Source: Physocladia obscura
Lineage: Eukaryota; Chytridiomycota; Chytridiomycetes; Chytridiales; Chytriomycetaceae
Reading direction: 5' to 3'
NCBI GenBank assembly: GCA_027596945.1
Contig: JADGJH010000231.1
Coordinates: forward strand, 1,778-20,927
DNA length: 19,150 nucleotides
Below the pieces are notes generated by a model. It was not told the DNA's origin. It searched no databases and saw nothing but the letters and a program-made list of their open reading frames with translations. Of the stretch, positions 1 to 10,850 are shown one piece after another. Numbering within the stretch: the stretch's first letter is position 1; every line of letters begins with the position of its first letter. The translations under genes were made by a program, and so were the position numbers.

Positions 1-22
1 TTTTTTTTTTTTTTTTTTTTTT
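1..22. repeat. Homopolymer T tract at window start
   Basis: The window opens with 22 consecutive T. Together with the A-rich stretch at 61-76 it forms the simple-sequence flank downstream of the Sec1 gene. It may mark a contig edge. No gene is visible in 1-116. On the minus strand an ATTAAA-like element near 47-54 could serve Sec1 transcript polyadenylation. Confidence 0.8.
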
Positions 23-116
23 CCAACCATCTTTGTTTCAATATATTTTTAATAAAAATAATAAAAAAAAAAAAAAGAAAAGAACCATTATAAGGCCTTG
101 GACCCTTAAAAATTAT

Positions 117-3100
117 TCATTTTCCACCAAATCCAAACCAGCCTTTCTTCTTTGGCGGATCAATGCTGATCTTTTCCATCCTATCATTGAAATCATCACG
201 TCGGTTTCCACCACGATCTCTGTCATCCCGATCATCACGAGACCTGTTACGCAACGAAGGGTCGGACCCATACCTATCATGCCCACCTCGCCCATCTCTG
301 TCATCGCGCACTCTGCTCGATCCACCATCTCCGCGCAACGAGCCACTTCGATCTACTCGGTCATCATCACGGTATCCACCACGAGACCCATTACCACCGC
401 GGTCATCTTCGCGGTAATTACCAGACCTTGAGCCTCCTCTATCGTCCCGTATGCGGCTACTACCATTCCTGTCAATACTTACCTCTCCGCGATATTTCTC
501 TCCGCGATCTTCACGGTAAATACGATCATTGATTCGCCCATCACTTTTACTTTTTTGCACCCGCAAATCATCATCCTTCCTATCGTCTCGCCTATCATCG
601 CGCCTGTCATCGCGCCTATCATCCCTTTTTCTTTCCCCTCGCCCACTGCTAACCCCTTCTCCATCACCACGAGATCTTGATTTTCCACGAGATGAAGTAA
701 CAGGTGCCACTTCCGGCTTTGGATCGTATGGATGCGGTACCGCAGTACCTGCTGGTGCTCGTTTATGCAACGTCTTTAGTGTATCCAAAAATGAATGTGG
801 ATTCACTACGTGTGTCGATCCAATCAAAATTTCCCGTTGATTTTCGATCATTACTTCGTGAGCCGCCCGCATTTCTGAGTTGGTCATTCCACCCAAAACA
901 AATACAATAACACGAGGTCCGTTTGCACGTAAAACCGCTGGATCTGATGAAGATTCTTTTGTTTTTGTACCAGCTCGCGAGAGAGATCCGCCTGTCCTAG
1001 ATGTTGCCCAGGATGGTTTCGTACGTTGAGCAGGTGAATCATCGTCATCATTCTTATTCCCACGTCCAATTACACTTCCAGTCACTCCTTTGCTGAAACC
1101 TGGTGGAGGCTCTTTGACCCACGAGAATACGTTAGAATCAACAGAGTTCCGAACTTGATCCTATTCATACGTAATACAGCAAAATAAGGAATTGCAGCAA
1201 AGCATAGATAATACACGCACCTCCATAATATGTTTCAAAATTGGAATATATCGGCTGTTATCAAATTTGACTTCTTTGACTCGACCTCTACCTCCTTTTA
1301 AGTTGTTTGGAGTATATGGATTTTTTGAATTTTTGCTTGCAATACTTTCTGAAAGTCGGACACCAAGGACTGACAAATTTGTTACTGCCTGATTTTCGTC
1401 CGTGGAGAGTTTTACAAGATCAAAAAGCTCCTGCCTCTCACTTTCAGAAATTCCTTCAGCCATGACAATATAAAGCATCAAAAGTCGAACTTTGTCTTCG
1501 TGACTGTTTCTTCAGTTATAAATTTTCCACAAAAAAAGGTAGCATACCACATGGAATTGCTTGACAAAATCGATTGAATTGCACTTGCGATATTTTTTAT
1601 GGGTTTGAAATCACCGTTTTCTCCTGTTACAAGTTCCTGAACGAAGAAAAGTCAGAAAAAAAACAAAAAAAACACCGTTATCACACCTGCTCTGTGTTTG
1701 ATAAGTTCATATGATTGTATTTCGCAAGAATAGCCATAGAATCTTCGCAGATATCTGAATGCAAAGTGTACTACTAGAAACTCAGCTGAAAAAAGAAATA
1801 TTACAAAGGAATAAAAAAGCAAATACTTACCTTTGCTTTCATCTCCAAATATTCAGGCAATGCACTGAGAGTATCTTTGAGGTCCGAAATCTTATCTTTG
1901 CCACTGCTGTGGTCGCGGTTTTTGTTTAATTTTTAATTTTCGATGAATATTTATCAAACAGCTCTTCATCACCTGTTTCCCGAAGCGAAAGCTGCTGCCT
2001 TATTTTCTGTGGAAAATTTTTTGATTCCTTCAGATACATATTCCATTACTTCGGCGATATGCTTATATTTTTGGGAAACCCAAATTTGATCATTTTCATC
2101 CAAAGTAACTAACTTTCCTTCATCTGATCTGAAAGAAAAAAAAAGAAAAAATTAACATGAAAACTTGAGGAAAAAATTGAACAGAGAAGTAATTACCGGT
2201 TTATAATTTTGTTTCCATCCTGTAACTGAAAATAATCATTCACAAGAGCTTGGTAGGTAAATTCATGTAATAACGGCGAAACAACATCGACGCCACGATC
2301 GACAAGAAGCAAAATCGCACGTGGAAATGTGCTGGGCGGTGGAAACGATTTGTCCAAACGAGACAAATCGTCAAGCTCATCCTGTACAAGTTTTGCAAAC
2401 TTTTCAATCAGCGGAGTGTTTGTACTTGACGGTGTAATCGTCGGCGTCGGTGGTGTGTAATAACGAATATATGGATACTCCCCGAGAGTTGCTAAAACTG
2501 AAACAAGGCGTTTGGCAACTGGAACAAGCTCATAATTCATGTGCGATGCAGTTTGTGCATTGATGACAGCTTGTAATGAATTGGGCAAATCGAGAGAAAA
2601 TGCTTGTGGCTCAAGTGCTATTTTCATTTTCAACAAAGACAAAAATTGATGTACTAATGTTACCAAGGAAATCCATATTCAGCTCCTGAATTGCATGCAC
2701 ATGTCTTTGTATTGGCGATTTTTGTATCTTTTCGAACAGAGTGTCCGACAAGGCTGGAACCCAAAGACATTAAAATCCAAAGATTAAAAAGATTAAAAAC
2801 GCTGTACCAGAAATAAAAAACAAATGAGCCGCTGCATACGGCGGTTTTCCTCTTGTATAATCTTGAATCAAAAGTTCAACCGAGTTGGGTGTCGGCGATA
2901 GCAAATAAACAGCGTCAAGGTCGGGAAAAGGCGTTCGCCGCAATTCCAGCATTTCGACAACTAATTGTAATCAACAAAGGAGTCAGAAGTCGAGATCGCT
3001 TCATAGTAAACAACGTAACTAGTCACGTTAAGCTCAAGAATGTCTGCGGTTTTCACACAGCTATTCAAAACTTTGCGAGCCAGAGCGTCTACAATCAACA

Positions 3101-3353
3101 CTTTCCACTTGGATTTGACGGGTTTCACTTGGTTGACAACCTGTGAGAGAACGCCTGGTTTGTAACATGAAAGGCGGATGCAATACGCGTATTAGTAAGC
3201 AGTAAGTGATGTCGCAGTATTCATTTGTGAAATGGAATGCAGTATTATAGTGAAGAATAAAATTGAATCGATCAAGATCATGCAAATATAGGTAAGAGTA
3301 CAATACAGATATGGACACTCACGGGTCTTCAGGATGTCAGGAATTGATGACAT
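117..3353 (-). CDS. SEC1: Sec1/Munc18-family SNARE regulator with Arg/Asp-rich tail
   Basis: This is an SM protein, which binds syntaxin/SNARE complexes and drives vesicle fusion at the plasma membrane. I join eleven exons: 3353-3323, 3154-3020, 2960-2808, 2753-2664, 2617-2197, 2128-1973, 1906-1831, 1770-1687, 1636-1548, 1503-1221 and 1160-117. They give 853 codons plus TGA, with every phase matching. Landmarks are the N-terminal WKVLIVD strand, PFPDLDAVYLLSPT, the family motif LLLVDRGVDVVSPLLHEFTYQA-like block in exon 5, a KYKHIAEV block, and PRVIVFVLGG followed by the E-x-R-x-A-x-EV signature near residue 595. The SM domain ends about residue 640, the usual family length. A further 210 residues follow: a basic linker, an Arg/Asp/Gly-rich repeat zone (about 686-833), and a terminus ending KKKGWFGFGGK. 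Similarity to Munc18 is better than to Sly1, Vps33 or Vps45, so an exocytic Sec1 is preferred. Its ATG lies only 69 bp after the CEP44 stop. Confidence 0.94.
579..626 (-). repeat. 12-bp tandem repeat coding RDDR units in Sec1 tail
   Basis: Four near-identical 12-bp units (579-590, 591-602, 603-614, 615-626) each encode Arg-Asp-Asp-Arg on the minus strand, within the last exon of SEC1. The first and last units have diverged by a few bases. This suggests the Arg/Asp tail grew by repeat slippage. Confidence 0.85.
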
Positions 3354-3422
3354 TTCTGCCGTTTCCAGTCCTGTAAAAATGAAGAACGATTTTTTGACTT
3401 TTTGAGCAAATAATCTTTATTA

Positions 3423-6146
3423 TTACTTTCTCTCTCTTGCTTTCCGAATCATCTCTGCAGTTGCTTTCAATCGCTCTTCGATGTTTCTGATATAGTCTTC
3501 AGTTGGTCTCTAAAGTTAAATTTAATTTGATCAAAATAAAATTACCCCCAAATAAAACGCACACACCTCTTTGCCAGACGCAGTTAATGGTACGCATCCA
3601 ACCAGACTACTTGCAATTGTATTTTTTTCGAGTGAAAAAACTGTCGACGCTTGATTTATAGATAATTCCCGTTCGTTTCCAAGTATTACTCCAGGAATCG
3701 CTGTAGGGGTATCGAGATGGGTATCTTTTGTTTCATGACTATTTGAAACCAAATTATTCATGTTGCTAGATGCTTTCACCGTTTCCTCAATTTGAGACAA
3801 CAACTGCTCTTGCTGTTCCCATTCTGGGTCGCCATATAGCCATGCTTCATCATTTTGTCGTTCTGAACGAATTTCAGATTGCAAGTTATTTTTATCCTGT
3901 TCGACAGATTTCTCAGTGTTGCTTACAATAAAATTTTTGGTATTTGATTCAATATGGGCAAGACGCTCAGCAAGAGTATCAACTTGCTGGTATTAAGATG
4001 GGTAAGAAAAAAGGTATAAAAAAAAACAAAAAGCGACAAACCTGCTTCATATTTTGATGACTTTCCAACAAGTTGTTAATCACATTTACCAGATTCTCAA
4101 CAATAATCCCCAACTCTCGATCATTTGCAGAATCGCAACCCCCATCAATTCCAAATCCGTCTCCACTACTTAAATCATTTCTTTTTCCTTGAAATACCGG
4201 TTTAATGCTGGTCTCTCGCCCGCTGCGAATGCTTTCGGTAAGAACAGCAGAACTTTCTCCGCCTGCAGCCACGCCAATACTGGACGGACCAGTTTTGATT
4301 CCGGCAGGCATGACCAATCCGGCAATATTCCATCTGTTCCGTGCTGCCTCAATCCGCGTAACCACCGTCGAAATTCCTCCTTCACTTCTTGATGAAGTAC
4401 CTACAACATACCCATGATTTAACGACCGACTGCCACTTGTAGCGCTTGTGCTCATGTCAATCGCCACAGCTTCGCAATTTTTCCAGTTAGAATTTATTTT
4501 AGCAGCATTTACAGCTTCGTTTTCTAGTTCTTCTGGATTTGTTGGGCTACTCGAATATAACAAATCCCGCAACAACAGCGGTTGGTGTTGCTTTTGCTGT
4601 TTTAAACGTTGTGCAGATTCATCAGGATGCCACATGGTCCCAGTTTTAAGAATAGAGCGTGTATGTAATTGCTGCTGCTGGGTATAATACAAATTCGATA
4701 TGGCATTATCACCCAATAACGGTGCACTGATGGGATTGTCCTTGTTGTTGGTTGGATGCATTTTGGGACTTGGTGGAACGCGTGGTGTTTCATGCAATAT
4801 GCTAGCGCTGATGTCACCGTTGTTTGTCGGAAAAACGAGAGACGGTGGTTCTCCGTCAGAATGAATCACTCCAAAATCGTCTTCAGCTGCATTCATTATA
4901 TAGTCTGCAAAGAAGTTGAAAACATTTTTGTAAGTACACATACGGAAATAAGAATATTTTACCGGACGGCAATTCGCTTTTGCCGTCCAGTTGATTATTT
5001 CCCCATTCATGGACCTGATTGACTCCGATTCGACTATTCCTGAAAAATTTGCTTTCTGAAATCCATTCACCATTTTGCAAACAAGGTGAAACAGGAATCA
5101 AATTATTTACAATGCCAGCTGCAGAAGAAATTGAGGATCGGTAAGGAAGATTTTCAAGTAATCTGATTTGATGTTTCAGGTTATTTGATTCTTCAACCGA
5201 TGTATGTGTTGCTGTACGAAACCCAGAGGGAGAATTATTATTTCTATAATCGAGTTCCTGCAAAATTTCCCCAGTAGCAGCGTGGTTTTTGAATGATGAA
5301 TAGTTAGTAGGATCAAATGCCTCTGGGCGAATATTCGCGCCATTTGATGTTCGATGTTTCACCGACTTTGCAGATGTAACTGGAACTGTATTTTGTGATA
5401 TTTATTTGGTTAAATTCAATTTGTTTTGAAACTATGACAATCATTAATAGGCAAAGAAAGGGCAATAATTGGTGGTGGGAGTGAAATCCGGAGAGAATTT
5501 TGCTAACGTCTAAATTAATCACTAGCTTCCCTCAATATTATCGTAAATATCACAGATATATATATATATATAGCACTTGATTTTTCAGGATACGAAGAGG
5601 AATGGCCAAAACTCGCTCACACTCATAATTCCACCTTTGAACAGTTTTCGTTCCAAATCAGTACGCAAATTCTTGACCATTCTTGCCAAATCCAAGACAA
5701 ACAGGAGCTTTCGTTCAGCGAATCCATTTGAAAAAAATTGCTCCCTCGATAGAACAGGTTTATAATTGAATTCGTCACGTAGTAGTTTATAAACGCAGTC
5801 AATGAAGCGGCCATCACGTTTTGCGTAGAGATTGTGATTTTTGGATGCAAAATATCGAACAAGCGATATATTCGCAGTTGAATTGGATGATGACGAGGAC
5901 GAAGAGGCAGAGGCAGAGTCTGATTCGAGTAGTATGAAATGAATCAGCGGCAGGAATGAAGATGGATCGCCTTTTGTGAGGCTGTAGGGTGCGTGAGTGT
6001 GTATGATAATACTTCTGGTAGTGGCTGGAATAGCTGGAATAGTACCTTGGAATATCGAAGGGCCCAGAATACAAAAGCGGCTTGAGCTCAGATTGGACTC
6101 GTACAATACTATTGCGAATGTCTCCTGTGGTGTTTGTACTGGCCAT
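3423..6146 (-). CDS. CEP44: CEP44-like centriole protein
   Basis: In animals CEP44 acts in the centriole and is needed for building the centriole wall and converting centrioles to centrosomes. I join six exons: 6146-6046, 5981-5635, 5385-4963, 4904-4042, 3986-3567 and 3509-3423. They encode 746 residues ending in TAA. The N-terminal CEP44 domain (about 1-145) is clear: a TGDIRNSIVRVQ start, LTKGDPSSFLPL, a D-x-RFIDCVYKLLRDEFNYKP block, and NGFAERKLLFVLDL. A Ser-rich insert (residues 54-70) sits inside the domain. The rest is mostly low-complexity and polar, then a predicted coiled coil beginning near QVDTLAERLAHIES, and an acidic/basic final helix (PTEDYIRNIEERLKATAEM). It is about twice the length of the human protein (roughly 390 residues). 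The 249-nt second intron is the longest in the window. Its donor is uncertain: AAAG/gtggaa at 5635 is used here, but ATGA/gtgtga a few codons later keeps the same phase. Confidence 0.88.
5556..5572. repeat. (AT)n microsatellite in CEP44 intron 2
   Basis: An uninterrupted AT dinucleotide run of 17 bp lies inside the 249-nt CEP44 intron. The rest of that intron shows no convincing exon: a stretch near 5440-5510 is open in one frame but lacks a good donor. Confidence 0.85.
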
Positions 6147-6296
6147 TTCTTAATAAGTTGAAGGACCAAGTTCAATGCAGTTCAAATGAGAAAATTAACC
6201 ATGCATTTTCTTTCCAACTCTCTCATGAGCCCATTCACATCTATTAACTTTCCACTTCCCACTCTCTTTTTTTAATATTTTTTTTAGTATCTGTTT

Positions 6297-7632
<1,336 letters not shown>

Positions 7633-7717
7633 TTATTCAACTTTTAAAGAATGTTGGTGAAAATGAGCTGACGTTAATAAGAAAAAGTGGGCCAACGAGA
7701 GAAAACAATGTATAAAA

Positions 7718-7773
7718 CTTTCTCACTGGGAGCGTGGAATAAGGGCAGGGGTGCAGGCGGCCGAGTGAGAAAG
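7718..7773. repeat. Perfect 10-bp inverted repeat in divergent promoter
   Basis: CTTTCTCACT at 7718-7727 is the exact reverse complement of AGTGAGAAAG at 7764-7773. The 36-bp spacer is G-rich, unlike the surrounding AT-rich DNA. It could be paired binding sites for one factor in the FAM72/PEX13 promoter, or chance. Confidence 0.7.
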
Positions 7774-7832
7774 ATTTGGATATAATATTTATTTTGGCAA
7801 CTTGTCTCACACCCTCAATTTTCTGTTTTGCC

Positions 7833-7850
7833 ATGTTGATTGAAAATTAA
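7833..7850 (+). CDS. Possible upstream ORF in PEX13 leader
   Basis: ATG at 7833 begins a five-codon frame (MLIEN) ending in TAA at 7848-7850. This is 28 bp before the PEX13 ATG and in another frame. If the leader starts upstream of it, it could lower PEX13 translation. Nothing shows that it is translated. Confidence 0.3.
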   Translation: MLIEN

Positions 7851-7878
7851 CGAAGGAAACACCCACGAGTTTCGATTG

Positions 7879-9386
7879 ATGGTTTCCCCTCCAAAGCCGT
7901 GGGAATCTGCAGCAGGAACGGGCGCGACAAGCGTAATCGGAACAGCACCAGAGCAGCAGCAGCAGCACCAGCAGCAGCAACTGCAGCTGCGTGAACAACA
8001 ACTTCGAGAACAATCTGGCGAACTGCAAACTCCGCCTTCGCTACCCGCTCGCCCTACATCCTTCGATTCTTTCGGTTCTAATCCCGTTTTTACCGTTGCC
8101 ACCGCCGGTACGATGTCTCTCTCTGCATATATGCTTCAATCTGCTGACCTTCTCTTGGATTGCCGCAGGGGCCACAGGGCCGTACGCCGCCCCATACGGC
8201 TCCGGAGTCAATTCTGCCGGACTCTATGGTAACTCAATGTACGATCAATCGTATGGAGGGGGTTACAGTGGTAAGCACTCTTAATTTCAGAATTAATTCC
8301 TAATTATCTTGCAAGGATATGGTTCATATAATCGTATGTCGAGTTACAACCGTTTCGGAGGTGGCTATGGAGTCGGTACTGGTTATGGGGCTGGGACATA
8401 TGGCGGATACGGTCAGATGGGATATGGCGCAGGTGTTGGTGGTTATGGTATGAATATGATGGGAAGGCCCGGCTTCAATCCAAACAATCCAAACGAAATT
8501 CCTCTTTCGATGCAAATTGAGCAATCAACACAGTACGCATTTCAGTCGATTGATCAAGTTGTCCAAGCGTTCACTGGATTTTCGCAAATGCTAGAATCGA
8601 CATTTTTCGCAACGGTAAAAATTAAAAAAAAACAGGTTTAACAGGCGATTGAAATAACTATATTCATAGCATTCTTCTTTTATGGCAATGGTTGGGGTTG
8701 CTGAACAACTTGGAAATTTGCGAAACTATCTTGGCGGTATTATTTCAGCAATAGCAGTGACTGATTACTTAAAAAAATGGATTTACCATTTTCTCGGCAA
8801 ACCAATGCCGGTCGATTCAAAAACTCTGACGAGTGAAAGCTTTGAAAAGTTTGCACAACATGGTGGATCTGTGGCTTCGAAACCAAATAGACGTCCCGTA
8901 TATCTATTTCTGATGTTCATGATTGGATTCCCTTGGCTTATGTCGAAACTGATTCAGCGATTGCAAGCCAAGCAACTAGAAGCGGCAGCATCTGCCGCTG
9001 CAGATCCTAATCGTCCGTTGATGGCAGGGAATGCTCCCATTCTAGGTCCAGATGGAAGGCCACTACAATTGAATCAAATCAAAGACCTTGAATTTTGTAA
9101 AGCATTATATGATTATGTTGCCTCATCACCTGCCGAATTAAGTTTCAAAAAAGGGGATGTGATTGCTATTTTGTCAAAAATCGACCCGGCTACTATGCAA
9201 CCGCTGCAATGGTGGCGGGGGCGGTTGAGGTCTGGGGAGATTGGCCATTTTCCTGCGAATTATGCTGAATTGCTGGAAAAGAAAGCCGTTCCTGCTTCAT
9301 CAGTTGGTTCCGGGTCCCCCACAATTGCTGAATCTATTGCTCCTGGCACATTTCCAACAAACGTCTCGTTCAAAAGTCATGAATAA
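7879..9386 (+). CDS. PEX13: Peroxisomal membrane docking protein PEX13
   Basis: PEX13 is part of the peroxisomal import docking complex with PEX14 and binds the cargo receptor PEX5. Four exons (7879-8107, 8169-8270, 8316-8614, 8670-9386) give 448 residues. In order: an N-terminal SPPKPWE motif typical of PEX13, a polyQ run, a LPARP motif, then a Gly/Tyr-rich stretch (about 85-165). This is followed by the conserved helical region (QYAFQSIDQVVQAFTGFSQMLE and onward), a hydrophobic segment (about 284-304), and a C-terminal SH3 domain (about 351-413) with ALYDY, ELSFKKGD, WWRGR and GHFPANY. The start is the first ATG in frame: upstream the frame is open to 7840 but has only a TTG. Exon 3 uses a CAAG acceptor. 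The stop lies 35 bp from the stop of the opposing thioredoxin reductase gene. Confidence 0.95.
7954..7980 (+). repeat. CAG repeat (polyglutamine) in PEX13 exon 1
   Basis: A run of CAG codons interrupted by one CAC encodes glutamines with a single histidine near residue 30 of PEX13. It is followed by further Gln-rich sequence (QLQLREQQLREQ). This is a likely length-polymorphic site. Confidence 0.85.
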
Positions 9387-9421
9387 TAACAATAAAAAAA
9401 AATATTTTTTTTCCAACGAAC

Positions 9422-10790
9422 TTAGTGGTCCAACTCCTGCCCTTCCAACCATCTTTCACAGTCAAGCGCAGCCATGCAGCCAGATCCGGCCGCTGTAATA
9501 GCTTGACGGTACGTCTTATCTTGAATGTCTCCAGCAGCGAAAACTCCCTGTACGTTCGTGTAAGAGCTCGGAACTCCATCTTTAGGAAAAGTTTTGATGT
9601 ATCCAGTATCATCAGTTGCAATTTGGTTCACAAAGACATCAGAGTTTGGCTTGTGGCCGATAGCATAAAATAAGCCGTTTACGTTGAGAGTGGAGAATTC
9701 TTTGGTAACAGTATCTTGAATAACCAAATGCTTCAAGAGCCTGTCGCCTTTTGCTTCGACTGGAACCTTATTCCACAAAACTTCCACTTTGGGGTGATTC
9801 AGCAAACGGTCAGCCATGACTTTCGATGCACGAAGTTTGTCTCTTCTAACTAACACGTAAACTTTGCTCGCGTATTTGGTCAAAAAGGTGGCTTCCTCAC
9901 TAGCAGAGTCCCCACCACCAATAACAGCAAGTGGTTTGTTGCGGAAAATGGGAACGGCTCCGTCACAAACAGCACAAGCGCTAATTCCCGCCTGCCAGAA
10001 AATGTCTTCACCGGCGATGTTCATTCTTTTTGCAGTGGCGCCTGTAGCGATGATGATTGAGTCTGCGGTAATAACGTCCTGGGGAATAAATTTTTTCGCA
10101 TTAGCGAGCAAACATCGCAATTAATCGCATCTTTTTTTTTTTTTTTTGGACAGAAGTTGATTTCGAATCTTTGAATGGTTTGAAATCCCTACCGCAGCAG
10201 ATTCAAAGTCTTGTCTCCACAACTTAAATGGTCTTTGAGACAAATCAACCTTCGAAATGGTTTCCGTGACGATAGTTGTTCCGAACTTAATTGATTGTTT
10301 CCTCATTTGATCCATCATCTCCGACCCACCAATTCCTGTCGAAAAACGTCGAAAACGTCAACACGCAAGATATATATCTACAGGGAATAAAAAAAAATTA
10401 CCGTCAGGGAAACCAGGAAAGTTTTCAACGTCAGTTGTGGTGGTTAGTTGACCGCCAGCGGCAACACCTGAAAGTGCATCAGATTGGACACTGAGAAAAG
10501 AGAAATAGCAATACCGGCGGCGAGAAATCCCTCGTACATCACAGGAGAAAGATTGGCACGAGCCAAGTAAATTGCAGCGGTGTGACCGGCTGGTCCACTT
10601 CCGACAATGACACTGTAAAGTATTGATATTAGTTCTTGACGAATCAACTTGATATACAAATCAAGTGCGAAAGACACAAAAAGAGCAAAAAAAGAAGAAA
10701 CAAGAGATAAATAAGTCATAAGAGATTCTAGATTTCTTTTTGCCTGAGAATTTCGCTTGGAGTAGATCCTTACACTTTGTGATGGGGCAT
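9422..10790 (-). CDS. TRR1: Thioredoxin reductase (NADPH), low-molecular-weight type
   Basis: This FAD enzyme reduces thioredoxin with NADPH and supports cytosolic redox balance. Five exons (10790-10774, 10612-10515, 10467-10402, 10335-10193, 10078-9422) give 326 residues, the usual length for fungal, plant and bacterial enzymes. The 17-nt first exon (MPHHK plus two bases) joins exactly to [10 protein letters not shown]. Visible motifs are GSGPAG for FAD (10-15), the redox pair Cys143 and Cys146 in [16 protein letters not shown] for NADPH (162-171), VRRDKLRAS, and the C-terminal FAD motif GVFAAGD. There is no selenocysteine extension, so it is not the animal type. The C-terminal ELDH is not an ER-retention signal. 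The gene diverges from the tRNA synthetase across 60 bp. Confidence 0.97.
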
Positions 10791-10850
10791 ATTTTCTGAT
10801 TTTTAGAACTTTTTCCTTTCCTTTTTCGTTTCGCTATCAAACTCACAATC
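10791..10850. promoter_or_regulatory. Short divergent promoter, TRR1 / FRS1
   Basis: Only 60 bp separate the two start codons. The spacer is pyrimidine-rich on the plus strand (CT-rich near 10811-10835) and has no TATA box. I see no recognisable Yap1-type site. Core promoter elements probably extend into one or both first introns. Confidence 0.55.

Larger units (their letters stand above)
7633..7878. promoter_or_regulatory. Bidirectional promoter between FAM72 and PEX13
   Basis: This is a 246-bp divergent spacer. It holds a TATAAA (plus strand, 7711-7716), 168 bp upstream of the PEX13 ATG, and a perfect 10-bp inverted repeat (7718-7727 and 7764-7773) enclosing a GC-rich 36-bp centre. It also contains a five-codon upstream reading frame (7833-7850) before the PEX13 start. 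Transcription start sites cannot be placed from sequence alone. Confidence 0.6.

Noticed and set aside
163..840. Long plus-strand open frames opposite the Sec1 tail
   Set aside because: They are Ser/Arg-rich mirror images of the Arg/Asp repeat codons. The minus strand continues the Sec1 family frame with correct splicing.
5420..5522. Extra CEP44 exon within the long intron 2
   Set aside because: The stretch is open in one frame but has no convincing donor and no similarity to the CEP44 domain.
9422..9433. C-terminal ELDH of thioredoxin reductase as an ER-retention signal
   Set aside because: It does not match KDEL/HDEL, and the protein has no signal peptide.
10647..10666. 7-bp hairpin in TRR1 intron 1 as a small RNA
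   Set aside because: It has no C/D or H/ACA box and a short stem; AT-rich introns give such stems by chance.
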